From: Niallia taxi
GTDB taxonomy: Bacteria; Bacillota; Bacilli; Bacillales; Cytobacillaceae
Assembly (NCBI RefSeq): GCF_004005475.1
Contig: NZ_RZTZ01000003.1
Span: forward strand, 248,001-312,000
Direction of reading: 5' to 3'
Length of the DNA: 64,000 nt
Below the pieces are notes generated by a model, which saw only the letters and a list, made by a program, of their open reading frames with translations, was not told the DNA's origin and did no database searches. Made by a program: the position numbers and the translations under genes. Positions within the stretch are counted from its first letter, which is position 1, and every line of letters starts with the position of its first letter. Positions 55,149 through 63,565 of the stretch are shown in pieces.

Positions 55149-56621
55149 CTAGCTTCTCCTACCTTGCAAAGCCGCTTTAATCTCTCTGAATATCTTTTCA
55201 CCTGAAGTCCCATCGCTGTTCACATAAACTTGTGAGCCTACCCCTATACGGTTTTGCTCTAATGGATCATAGCCTTCAGGAAATTTTTTCACAAGTTCAT
55301 ACCAAGGTTCAGATTTACTATATGCATAGTAAAAAGCATTTTCTGGTACTAATGAGTCTTTAGGGGCTTTTTCATCCCAGAATAATACTTTTTTTTCAGT
55401 AAGCAAATATGATCTGAGGATAGAACTATCGGTAGTAATCAATACATCTGCTAAAAGCAAAGCATTCATATAATCATCCGTTTTATCCAAAATAATCCCT
55501 TTGTACAATGGATCATTACCATTGATTCCGTTATCCAAAAGATTACTAAAATAGCCACTAAAATATGGCGTATACTTCAAAATTGATATTTCAGTAAGAG
55601 GATGCGGTCTCCATAAAATTACACTATTTTCAACAAATCTAGGGATGTTAAAAATATCTATAAGCTTTTCCAGCGCTACAAATGGATTAACTGCAAAGTA
55701 CATACAGCCCGTATTAAGAACATAAACTGTTTTTCCATCAAGCTTTTCCTTCCACTCCTCAGGGTATTCATGCTTGCTATTTAAGGAACGATACATAATA
55801 TCAAGCTTCGGAGAACCAAGCACAAGCAGTTTGTCTTCTTGTATTCCTTCTTCAAGCGCTATTTCCTTTTCCTTATTGTGCGCTAATATAAATTTATCAA
55901 TATTATCTATTGCTGGGGAATGATATGGATAAAATCCACCTTTTTTATACGGAATAAAAGATGCAGTGTAATATGGAACGTACACTAACATATCTGTGTA
56001 TTTCTTAAGATTAGAAGTAAAATATTCGTCATATACTCTAGTAAGCGTATTATAATTATCATAAATATTATGTATGAAAATAATATCTGGCTCTTGCTCT
56101 TCTAACTTATAGTCATCGAAATGAGTTATCTTAACATCCTCTGGAAACCTGTCACCTTCATAAGTTGGAATGGCCTTATCTTGTGCAAGCTGATAGTACG
56201 GAATTGGCACTACATTAACAACACAGTTTTCGTCATTCTTAGCTGCTTCATAAACTGTGGAGAGGCTATCCCACATAGATACCTTATATGGGAAAAATAC
56301 TATATTGAGCTTTGTATTAATAGTATCTTTTATTAATGATACTAATGAGATTAATTGAGCAAGTGTTTCACTTAAGTTGTCACCAGTTAATTCCTTTAAA
56401 TTCTCATAATACATGACAAAACTACTTTGTACGGTGTTAAATTGCTCTATTAATAGAGGGGAAAGCTCCTCCTCCTGCATCAATTGCTCTGCAATAATGT
56501 CTAAGGCCATTAAACAATCTGATAGCTCTTGGCTAGGATCCTGTATTTGATTTAATATACCAACCATTTCAATAATGGTGTCAGTTAGCTCTAGAACCCT
56601 CTGTTTTTTTTTCAAAAACAT
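55149..56621 (-). CDS. CDP-glycerol glycerophosphotransferase-like protein in the flagellar locus
   Basis: A 490-residue protein. The first 105 residues are helical; the rest looks like the GT-B fold of TagB/TagF-type glycerophosphotransferases (VILWRPHPL for the donor site, then ADVLITTDSSILRSYLLTEKKVLFW). Residues normally seen as DYSS in TagF are TTDSS here. Similar genes (CD0244) occur in the Clostridioides difficile flagellin glycan locus. It may add a phospho-linked group to the flagellin sugar; teichoic acid synthesis is the alternative but no tag genes are near. ATG 56621 has GGAGGAT eight bases before it; the frame opens at 56639. Confidence 0.72.
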   Translation of the reverse strand: MFLKKKQRVLELTDTIIEMVGILNQIQDPSQELSDCLMALDIIAEQLMQEEELSPLLIEQFNTVQSSFVMYYENLKELTGDNLSETLAQLISLVSLIKDTINTKLNIVFFPYKVSMWDSLSTVYEAAKNDENCVVNVVPIPYYQLAQDKAIPTYEGDRFPEDVKITHFDDYKLEEQEPDIIFIHNIYDNYNTLTRVYDEYFTSNLKKYTDMLVYVPYYTASFIPYKKGGFYPYHSPAIDNIDKFILAHNKEKEIALEEGIQEDKLLVLGSPKLDIMYRSLNSKHEYPEEWKEKLDGKTVYVLNTGCMYFAVNPFVALEKLIDIFNIPRFVENSVILWRPHPLTEISILKYTPYFSGYFSNLLDNGINGNDPLYKGIILDKTDDYMNALLLADVLITTDSSILRSYLLTEKKVLFWDEKAPKDSLVPENAFYYAYSKSEPWYELVKKFPEGYDPLEQNRIGVGSQVYVNSDGTSGEKIFREIKAALQGRRS

Positions 56622-56760
56622 ATATGTATCCTCCATCATAAACTGAACATTCTTAATTAAAAAGCAATAAAAGGATACTTATCCTCCGGCAATCACTGGT
56701 TTGTACCGTTAGATAAATACCTTTTTTAGCTCTCAACTATTTAACTATTTCCTCTTTGAA

Positions 56761-58680
56761 TTACTTCGATTGTAAATTTTTCAGATAAACACTGTCAGGG
56801 AAGAGCTGCTTTGCCTTTTCTAAATTAGTCTGATACAGGTCTTGTTCGACTGAGTTTTCGAAAATCAGCTTATAGAATCTGAAATCATTTTCAAACACAA
56901 GCAAAGCATACTTAGTAAACTCAATAGCATTGAGATTATTCCCTGTTTCCAATAAGCCATTAATAATATTAAGGAAATCTTGCTCTTGATAAACATCCCA
57001 ATCACATTGATTATATAGCTGCAAGGCTTCTCCTTTGAAGTCATTTTCATAAAGGATAGCAGCTGTTTGTGATAATGCAGCTTCTGTTAGTAAATGTTTA
57101 TTTTTCAATAATGCAGAAACATAATCAAGCATTTTATAATTTAACAAAATTTGCAGCGCACCAAAAAATAGCTCCGTCTCAAGAATCGGTTCTTCCGTTA
57201 GATTGTCCATTAATTTAGTCAACATACTTACATGCTCATCTTTCTCAAGAGCTTCAACAAGGAAAGCAAACTTTTCTATTCCTTTAAGTCTTTTTCTTAA
57301 GAAATAAATATCAACAATGTTGAGTAATTGCCTTTTATTTAAATTCTCAATAACTTTCGGATTTAATAAATCATTAAATTCCCTTATACTTCCTTGTCCA
57401 GTTAAGCAGTAATTCTTTAATTTATATATTTTTTCTAATACTGTGTCTTCCTGAGCGTCTTCAAAAAATGGCTGCATAATGTCCGGTTTCCCAATATTAA
57501 AGCATGCTGACATATAGTAATTCAGGTTGTTCTTATTAATTAAATCATTTCTTTGAATAAATTGAATAATCTCCGTTTCCGTATGAAACTTATTTAATAT
57601 AAAGATAACCTTCCCAATACTGTCGCTATCAAGCTTATTTATATTCAGTACACTCATATAGTGATAAATTGCTTTATCATAATTTTTTTCATAATTATAT
57701 AAATCCCCAAGCCTTCTGTGCGGCATTTGGTCTTTTAAATCTGGTCTGAGTATCTCATGATTGTATTTATCGCTATTGTTTATAATTTCTTCAAAGTAGT
57801 ATTTAGCATCATCAAATTGCCCTCTAGTATAGCTAATTTCACCTTTTAAGTAGACCAATTCAAATGAACCTGGATATAATTCTGTAGAATCGTCAATAAC
57901 ACTAACTGCATCATTAAATCTCTCTAATTGAATTAAGACACTGATTATTTGAATAACAGTAGAGGCTACCCAGGATAAATGATAGTTGCTTTTTAGATTA
58001 TAGGCATTTGTATATGCTTTTAATGCCTCTTCATATTCGCCTTGAGAATAATATTCATTTCCTAAGTTGAAATAATCAAATGCATTATTACTCTCTTGCA
58101 TTTCTTTATCAATAAGCTCTTTATTTCTTTCATTCTTTCCTTTATCTGCTACAGTTTTATTCATATATCCAGAATGAAATACAGAAAGCTTTGCTATACT
58201 TCCCTTCACGGGTTTGCCCTCAACACTCTTTAATTGTTCATGAATTGCACGGTAATATGCTATTTCTCCATTATTCTTATACACACGATCATGATGATTC
58301 TGAACTAATTTCTCTCCATATGAGCCGGTAAAGTTTATGATTTTAACACCGTATGTGTCGTATTTGCCATTATCTTCTTTTAATCCATCAACAAATTCCT
58401 GATAATTTTCCTCATCAATATATTCATCAGCATCAAGTACTAAAATCCAGTCACCAGTTGCCTGCTCCGCGGCAAAATTTCTTGCAGCTGAGAAATCATT
58501 AATCCATTCAAAGTCAAATATTTTAGAAGTATATTTGCTTGCAATCTCCTTCGTTCTGTCTGTGGAGCCTGTATCAACTATAATCACTTCATCAACTAAA
58601 TGAGCAACAGATGCTAGGCAACGATCCAAGACACTTTCTTCATTTTTAACAATCATGCATAATGACACGCTTAATTCCAT
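56761..58680 (-). CDS. Large GT2 glycosyltransferase with TPR solenoid (flagellin modification candidate)
   Basis: A 639-residue protein, first gene of the flagellar glycosyltransferase cluster. The GT2 domain (1-115) has LCMIVKNEESVLDRCL, IVDTGSTDRT and VLDADEYI, followed by AIHEQL; a long helical TPR region (about 200-639; AFDYFNLGNEYYSQGEYEEALKAY is a clear TPR) may hold the acceptor protein. It is a paralogue of the 54068-55126 product with a far longer solenoid. ATG 58680 follows AGGAGG by nine bases; the frame reaches 58743 without a site. A SigD-type promoter lies 250 bp upstream. Confidence 0.85.
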   Translation of the reverse strand: MELSVSLCMIVKNEESVLDRCLASVAHLVDEVIIVDTGSTDRTKEIASKYTSKIFDFEWINDFSAARNFAAEQATGDWILVLDADEYIDEENYQEFVDGLKEDNGKYDTYGVKIINFTGSYGEKLVQNHHDRVYKNNGEIAYYRAIHEQLKSVEGKPVKGSIAKLSVFHSGYMNKTVADKGKNERNKELIDKEMQESNNAFDYFNLGNEYYSQGEYEEALKAYTNAYNLKSNYHLSWVASTVIQIISVLIQLERFNDAVSVIDDSTELYPGSFELVYLKGEISYTRGQFDDAKYYFEEIINNSDKYNHEILRPDLKDQMPHRRLGDLYNYEKNYDKAIYHYMSVLNINKLDSDSIGKVIFILNKFHTETEIIQFIQRNDLINKNNLNYYMSACFNIGKPDIMQPFFEDAQEDTVLEKIYKLKNYCLTGQGSIREFNDLLNPKVIENLNKRQLLNIVDIYFLRKRLKGIEKFAFLVEALEKDEHVSMLTKLMDNLTEEPILETELFFGALQILLNYKMLDYVSALLKNKHLLTEAALSQTAAILYENDFKGEALQLYNQCDWDVYQEQDFLNIINGLLETGNNLNAIEFTKYALLVFENDFRFYKLIFENSVEQDLYQTNLEKAKQLFPDSVYLKNLQSK

Positions 58681-58932
58681 TGATAATTCCTCCTGATAGT
58701 TAATAATGCTAATAAAAATATCGTGCTTAGTAAAACGAAGCACGATATTTCAATAGAACTACTAAAATATTTTATTATTGAAGTAATTATAGAAGTTAAT
58801 CATTTGACACTTGTTAGCTTTTAATCTCTATAAACGGTAACTGTTTAATAAAGTGATTTTTATTAGTTGAATATATTGCCGATTTTATTGCTTTTAAGGA
58901 CAGTAAGAATTTGCCTTCCCTTTACTATATTT

Positions 58933-58958
58933 ATATCGGAATATTTTTTTTTTATTTA
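58933..58958 (-). promoter_or_regulatory. SigD-type promoter of the glycosyltransferase cluster
   Basis: On the minus strand TAAA (58955-58958), 14 bp, TCCGATAT (58933-58940): one mismatch to GCCGATAT, and the same 14-bp spacer as the flagellin promoters. The rest of the 58744-59165 gap is A+T-rich with no gene seen. Confidence 0.65.
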
Positions 58959-59165
58959 ACCTTTTTATAAAGTTTTTATATTAATTCGTCCTTCAGGATA
59001 GAGTGAGACATATAAAAGCATATTAAATGTGTTATTAAGCATCCTTTAATAAAACAATAGAATCATTCCAGGTATGTAAAATCTTTATCTGTATTATTCA
59101 CAGTAACAATGTGTTTCATACAGCAATAAGGGAAACTTTTCATGCATTATGTGGCTAATAACATC

Positions 59166-59197
59166 AAAAAAAGAGGACTTCCTAATAGGTAGCCCTC
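59166..59197 (-). terminator. Terminator of flagellin gene 1
   Basis: An imperfect AGAGG.../...CCTCT hairpin followed by a minus-strand T-run (A-run 59166-59172). Confidence 0.65.
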
Positions 59198-59215
59198 TTC
59201 TCTCTAGTGATATAA

Positions 59216-60028
59216 TTATTGAAGCAATTGTAGTACGCCTTGTGGCTGTTGGTTTGCTTGAGCAAGCATTGATTGAGCTGCTTGAGAAAGAATAGAGTTT
59301 TTCGTTTGGTTCATCATTTCTTTCGCCATGTCTACGTCACGAACGCGAGATTCAGCTGCCGTCAAGTTCTCAGATGATGTATCCAAGTTGTTGATTGTGT
59401 GCTCTAGGCGGTTTTGCAATGCACCAAGGTTTGAACGTTGTGTAGAAACTGTTTTGATTGCTTTATCAAGTGCAGAGATAGAAGAACCTGCTTCAGCATT
59501 TGTTCCAACACTGATTGTTCCAGAGATTCCAAGACCAGAAGCACCCATTGCACTGATTGAGAAGTTGATTGTTTGACCATCGTTAGCTCCTACTTGAAGC
59601 GTCGCAGAGAATGAACCTTTTAATAGGTTTTGTGTATTGAACTCTGTTGTATCTGCAATACGGTCGATTTCTTTTGTTAATTGATCAATTTCTGTTTTGA
59701 TTTGTGTTCTATCATCACTTGTATTTGTATCATTACCACCTTGTACTGCTAATTCACGCATACGTTGAAGGATTGCATGTGTTTCGTTCAATGCACCCTC
59801 AGCTGTTTGGATTAAAGAGATACCATCTTGTGAGTTACGAGATGCTTGATCCAAGCCGCGGATTTGTCCACGCATTTTTTCAGAAATTGCTAGACCAGCA
59901 GCATCGTCACCAGCACGGTTGATACGTTGACCTGAAGATAATTTCTCCATTGATTTAGATTGAGCAGTTGTTGCAGAGCTCAATTGACGGTAAGTGTTTA
60001 ATGCAGCGATATTGTGATTGATTCTCAT
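59216..60028 (-). CDS. hag: Flagellin, copy 1
   Basis: A 270-residue flagellin, the filament subunit. It has the conserved N-terminal D0/D1 (MRINHNIAALNTYRQL; RINRAGDDAAGLAISEKMRGQIRGL) and C-terminal D1/D0 (RSNLGALQNRLEHTINNL; SQAAQSMLAQANQQPQGVLQLLQ), with only about 70 residues between and no D2/D3 outer domain. The protein is identical to copy 2. The frame opens 11 codons upstream, but ATG 60028 after AAGGAGG is the start in every copy. The leader carries a CsrA-type hairpin and a SigD promoter. Confidence 0.97.
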   Translation of the reverse strand: MRINHNIAALNTYRQLSSATTAQSKSMEKLSSGQRINRAGDDAAGLAISEKMRGQIRGLDQASRNSQDGISLIQTAEGALNETHAILQRMRELAVQGGNDTNTSDDRTQIKTEIDQLTKEIDRIADTTEFNTQNLLKGSFSATLQVGANDGQTINFSISAMGASGLGISGTISVGTNAEAGSSISALDKAIKTVSTQRSNLGALQNRLEHTINNLDTSSENLTAAESRVRDVDMAKEMMNQTKNSILSQAAQSMLAQANQQPQGVLQLLQ

Positions 60029-60053
60029 TGTATTACTTCCTCCTTGAATGTTC

Positions 60054-60075
60054 GTGTCCACATCCTTGTGGGCAC
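60054..60075 (-). promoter_or_regulatory. CsrA-type leader hairpin of flagellin gene 1
   Basis: On the RNA strand a 9-bp stem (one wobble) presents an AGGA tetraloop inside CACAAGGATGTG, matching the known CsrA target ACARGGAUGU. It lies about 30 nt upstream of the start; the ribosome site AAGGAGG could be a second site. Confidence 0.75.
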
Positions 60076-60118
60076 TATTATTTTTAGAGTTAGGAGAATC
60101 CCTCCCACTCTACTTTAT

Positions 60119-60144
60119 TTATCGGCAGAACCGTTTTTTGTTTA
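60119..60144 (-). promoter_or_regulatory. SigD promoter of flagellin gene 1
   Basis: Minus strand: TAAA (60141-60144), 14 bp, GCCGATAA (60119-60126). Confidence 0.8.
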
Positions 60145-60276
60145 ACATATTTTAATTTTTTTTTTGAAAATATTAAAATTTCCCGTAGTCAGTATCCTTT
60201 TCATTAATAAAACTCATTCTAGTTAAGGGAAAAACAAATGAATCAGATTTCCTAAACAGAATGATAATGAATAAAA

Positions 60277-61089
60277 TTATTGAAGCAATTGCAATACGCC
60301 TTGTGGCTGTTGGTTTGCTTGTGCAAGCATTGATTGAGCTGCTTGAGAAAGAATAGAGTTTTTCGTTTGATTCATCATTTCTTTCGCCATGTCTACGTCA
60401 CGAACGCGAGATTCAGCTGCCGTCAAGTTCTCAGATGATGTATCCAAATTGTTGATTGTATGCTCTAGACGGTTTTGCAATGCACCAAGGTTTGAACGTT
60501 GTGTAGAAACTGTTTTGATTGCTTTATCAAGTGCAGAGATAGAAGAACCTGCTTCAGCATTTGTTCCAACACTGATTGTTCCAGAGATTCCAAGACCAGA
60601 AGCACCCATTGCACTGATTGAGAAGTTGATTGTTTGACCATCGTTAGCTCCTACTTGAAGCGTCGCAGAGAATGAACCTTTTAATAGGTTTTGTGTGTTG
60701 AACTCTGTTGTATCTGCAATACGGTCAATCTCTTTTGTTAATTGATCGATTTCTGTTTTAATTTGTGTTCTATCATCACTTGTATTTGTATCATTCCCAC
60801 CTTGAACAGCTAGCTCACGCATACGTTGAAGGATTGCATGTGTTTCGTTCAATGCACCTTCAGCTGTTTGGATTAAAGAGATACCATCTTGTGAGTTACG
60901 AGATGCTTGATCCAAACCGCGGATTTGGCCACGCATTTTTTCAGAGATTGCTAGTCCAGCAGCGTCATCACCAGCACGGTTGATACGTTGTCCTGAAGAC
61001 AATTTCTCCATTGATTTAGATTGAGCAGTTGTTGCAGAGCTCAATTGGCGATATGTGTTTAATGCAGCGATATTATGGTTGATTCTCAT
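60277..61089 (-). CDS. hag: Flagellin, copy 2
   Basis: A 270-residue flagellin with the same amino-acid sequence as copy 1; the DNA differs only at scattered silent sites, so the two come from a recent duplication or are kept alike by gene conversion. Both conserved ends are complete. ATG 61089 follows AAGGAGG. Own SigD promoter and leader hairpin. No clear terminator was found in the gap to copy 1, so read-through between them is possible. Confidence 0.97.
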   Translation of the reverse strand: MRINHNIAALNTYRQLSSATTAQSKSMEKLSSGQRINRAGDDAAGLAISEKMRGQIRGLDQASRNSQDGISLIQTAEGALNETHAILQRMRELAVQGGNDTNTSDDRTQIKTEIDQLTKEIDRIADTTEFNTQNLLKGSFSATLQVGANDGQTINFSISAMGASGLGISGTISVGTNAEAGSSISALDKAIKTVSTQRSNLGALQNRLEHTINNLDTSSENLTAAESRVRDVDMAKEMMNQTKNSILSQAAQSMLAQANQQPQGVLQLLQ

Positions 61090-61114
61090 TGTATTTTTCC
61101 TCCTTGAATTTAGG

Positions 61115-61134
61115 TGTCCACATCCTTGTGGACA
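61115..61134 (-). promoter_or_regulatory. CsrA-type leader hairpin of flagellin gene 2
   Basis: A perfect 8-bp stem TGTCCACA/TGTGGACA with an AGGA loop on the RNA strand; ACAAGGATGT matches the CsrA consensus. Confidence 0.8.
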
Positions 61135-61189
61135 TTGATATTTTTTAGTGATTGGAGAAGTTGCGCATCCCTTCCCCTCTCTACTTTAT

Positions 61190-61215
61190 ATATCGGCAGG
61201 AGAATTTTTTATTTA
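61190..61215 (-). promoter_or_regulatory. SigD promoter of flagellin gene 2
   Basis: Minus strand: TAAA (61212-61215), 14 bp, GCCGATAT (61190-61197), a full -10 match. Confidence 0.85.
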
Positions 61216-61342
61216 GCTATAATACATCTGTAAATTTTTCCAGATTATAATTAATTAAATTGCAATTTCTCCATTTCCAATACTCAATCCATGACTTAAT
61301 AGAAGCCATGTAAGCGAACGTTAGATAAACTACAGTATTAAC

Positions 61343-61375
61343 AAAAAAAGACTGCCTAAAAATAGGCAGTCTTTT
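61343..61375. terminator. Terminator of flagellin gene 3
   Basis: Stem AAAGACTGCCT/AGGCAGTCTTT (61347-61357 with 61364-61374) with A/T runs on both sides. Confidence 0.88.
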
Positions 61376-61394
61376 CAAAAAGGTACTTGAACAA

Positions 61395-62207
61395 TTATTG
61401 AAGCAATTGCAATACACCTTGTGGTTGTTGGTTTGCTTGAGCAAGCATTGATTGCGCTGCTTGAGAAAGAATAGAGTTCTTCGTTTGGTTCATCATTTCT
61501 TTTGCCATGTCTACGTCACGAACGCGAGATTCAGCTGCCGTCAAGTTCTCAGATGATGTATCCAAGTTGTTGATTGTGTGCTCTAGGCGGTTTTGTAATG
61601 CACCAAGGTTTGAACGTTGGGTAGAAACTGATTTAATTGCCTCATCTAATTTAGAGATAGATGAGCTTGCAGCAGAGTTACTTCCAACGCTGATTGTTCC
61701 AGAGATTCCAAGACCAGAAGCACCCATTGCGCTGATAGAGAAGTTAATTGTTTGTCCATCGTTAGCTCCTACTTGAAGCGTCGCAGAGAATGAACCTTTT
61801 AATAGGTTTTGTGTGTTGAATTCCGTTGTATCAGCGATACGGTCAACTTCTTTTGTTAATTGGTCGATTTCTGTTTGGATTTGTGTTCTATCATCACTTG
61901 TATTTGTATCATTACCACCTTGAACAGCTAGCTCACGCATACGTTGCAGGATTGCATGTGTTTCGTTCAATGCACCTTCAGCTGTTTGGATTAAAGAGAT
62001 ACCATCTTGTGAGTTACGAGATGCTTGATCCAAACCGCGGATTTGGCCACGCATTTTTTCAGAGATTGCTAGTCCAGCAGCGTCATCACCAGCACGGTTG
62101 ATACGTTGTCCTGAAGACAATTTCTCCATTGATTTAGATTGAGCAGTTGTTGCAGAGCTCAATTGACGGTATGTGTTTAATGCAGCGATATTGTGATTAA
62201 TTCTCAT
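61395..62207 (-). CDS. hag: Flagellin, copy 3
   Basis: A 270-residue flagellin. It differs from copies 1 and 2 at a few places: Q for K in the TQIQTEIDQL helix, V for I in KEVDR, and in the central segment (GSNSAASSSISKLDEAIKS in place of GTNAEAGSSISALDKAIKT). The ends are identical to the other copies. ATG 62207 follows AAGGAGG. SigD-type promoter and CsrA-type hairpin upstream. Confidence 0.97.
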   Translation of the reverse strand: MRINHNIAALNTYRQLSSATTAQSKSMEKLSSGQRINRAGDDAAGLAISEKMRGQIRGLDQASRNSQDGISLIQTAEGALNETHAILQRMRELAVQGGNDTNTSDDRTQIQTEIDQLTKEVDRIADTTEFNTQNLLKGSFSATLQVGANDGQTINFSISAMGASGLGISGTISVGSNSAASSSISKLDEAIKSVSTQRSNLGALQNRLEHTINNLDTSSENLTAAESRVRDVDMAKEMMNQTKNSILSQAAQSMLAQANQQPQGVLQLLQ

Positions 62208-62233
62208 ATTAATTTTCCTCCTTGAATTTAAGT

Positions 62234-62251
62234 GTCCACATCCTTGTGGAC
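62234..62251 (-). promoter_or_regulatory. CsrA-type leader hairpin of flagellin gene 3
   Basis: A perfect 7-bp stem GTCCACA/TGTGGAC with an AGGA loop on the RNA strand. Confidence 0.78.
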
Positions 62252-62303
62252 TTTATTGTTTTTTGGATTAGGGAAACTGGTGCTCCTCCCCTCTCTAATA
62301 TAT

Positions 62304-62329
62304 ATATCGGTAGATCATTTTTTTGTTTA
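62304..62329 (-). promoter_or_regulatory. SigD promoter of flagellin gene 3
   Basis: Minus strand: TAAA (62326-62329), 14 bp, ACCGATAT (62304-62311), one mismatch. Confidence 0.75.
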
Positions 62330-62445
62330 ACTTTTATTTAGATTAATTTCATGGTAGGTTATACCAATCCAAACAATTAAAACTATAGGTTTTAACTATA
62401 TAAAGTAATCACTGTTAATTAAAATATTAGTTAACCTGTGAAAAT

Positions 62446-62483
62446 AAAAAGGGAATGCCTCGAAATTCAGGCATTCCTTTTTT
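62446..62483. terminator. Terminator of flagellin gene 4
   Basis: Stem AAAAAGGGAATGCCT (62446-62460) with AGGCATTCCTTTTTT (62469-62483), near perfect. Confidence 0.88.
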
Positions 62484-62498
62484 AAAACATATTATTAA

Positions 62499-63308
62499 TT
62501 ATTGAAGTAATTGTAGTACGCCTTGTGGCTGTTGGTTTGCTTGTGCAAGCATTGATTGCGCTGCTTGAGAAAGAATAGAGTTCTTCGTTTGCGTCATCAT
62601 TTCTTTCGCCATGTCTACGTCACGAACGCGGGATTCGGCAGCCGTCAAGTTCTCAGATGATGTATCTAAGTTGTTGATTGTGTGCTCTAGGCGATTTTGC
62701 AATGCACCAAGGTTTGAACGTTGGGTAGAAACTGTTTTGATTGCATCATCCAACTTAGAGATAGATGAACTTGCAGCTGAGTTTGATCCTACGCTGATTG
62801 AACCAATAGATAATCCAGTACTATCCATCTTAGAGATAGAGAAGTTGATAGTTTGTCCATCATTAGCTCCAACTTGTAGAGTTACAGAGAATGAACCACC
62901 TAGTAGGTTTTGTGTGTTGAATTCCGTTGTATTAGCAATACGGTCAACTTCTTTTGTTAATTGGTCTATTTCTGTTTTGATTTGCGCTCTATCATCACTC
63001 GTGTTTGTATCGTTACCACCTTGAACGGCTAGCTCACGCATACGTTGCAGAATTGCATGTGTTTCGTTCAATGCACCTTCAGCTGTTTGGATTAAAGAGA
63101 TACCATCTTGTGAGTTACGAGATGCTTGATCCAAGCCGCGGATTTGTCCACGCATTTTTTCAGAAATAGCCAGTCCAGCAGCATCGTCACCAGCACGGTT
63201 GATGCGTTGACCTGAAGATAATTTTTCCATTGATTTAGATTGAGCGTTTGTTGCAGAGCTTAATTGACGGTATGTGTTTAATGCAGCGATATTATGGTTG
63301 ATTCTCAT
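62499..63308 (-). CDS. hag: Flagellin, copy 4
   Basis: A 269-residue flagellin, more diverged than copies 1-3: ATNAQ near residue 20, LLGGSFSVTLQ in place of LLKGSFSATLQ, a different central segment (SKMDSTGLSIGSISVGSNS) and MMTQTKN near the end. Conserved ends are complete. ATG 63308 follows GGAGGAAG; the frame opens 11 codons further up without support. Leader hairpin and a weaker SigD-type promoter upstream. Confidence 0.97.
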   Translation of the reverse strand: MRINHNIAALNTYRQLSSATNAQSKSMEKLSSGQRINRAGDDAAGLAISEKMRGQIRGLDQASRNSQDGISLIQTAEGALNETHAILQRMRELAVQGGNDTNTSDDRAQIKTEIDQLTKEVDRIANTTEFNTQNLLGGSFSVTLQVGANDGQTINFSISKMDSTGLSIGSISVGSNSAASSSISKLDDAIKTVSTQRSNLGALQNRLEHTINNLDTSSENLTAAESRVRDVDMAKEMMTQTKNSILSQAAQSMLAQANQQPQGVLQLLQ

Positions 63309-63335
63309 TGTAATTCTTCCTCCCTGAATGTAAGT

Positions 63336-63353
63336 GTCCACATCCTTGTAGAC
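63336..63353 (-). promoter_or_regulatory. CsrA-type leader hairpin of flagellin gene 4
   Basis: Same element as in copies 1-3 but with one mismatch in the stem (GTCCACA/TGTAGAC); the loop AGGA is kept. Confidence 0.65.
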
Positions 63354-63408
63354 GTTTAGTGTTTTTATGATTGGGAAAGTTCTGCAGCTCTTTCCCTCTC
63401 TACTTTAT

Positions 63409-63434
63409 ATATCGGGAAGTCGATTCTCTCATTA
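63409..63434 (-). promoter_or_regulatory. Weak SigD-type promoter of flagellin gene 4
   Basis: Minus strand: TAAT (63431-63434), 14 bp, CCCGATAT (63409-63416): one mismatch in each element. Confidence 0.55.
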
Positions 63435-63509
63435 ACAAGTAGATATTCCCAATAACTTTCCTTCAGGGCTTTTATGTATTAATAAAAATAGAATCGAATA
63501 ACTTAAAAA

Positions 63510-63545
63510 CAAAAAAGGACTGTCTAAAAATAGACAATCCTCTTT
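63510..63545 (-). terminator. Terminator of flagellin gene 5
   Basis: Stem AGGACTGTCTA (63516-63526) with TAGACAATCCT (63531-63541, one mismatch) and a minus-strand T-run. Confidence 0.75.
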
Positions 63546-63565
63546 TGATAAAAAAATGATAAAGA

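Noticed and set aside
60389-60637. 82-codon plus frame found at the same place in several flagellin copies
   Set aside because: Repeated only because the flagellin DNA is repeated; antisense with no translation signal.
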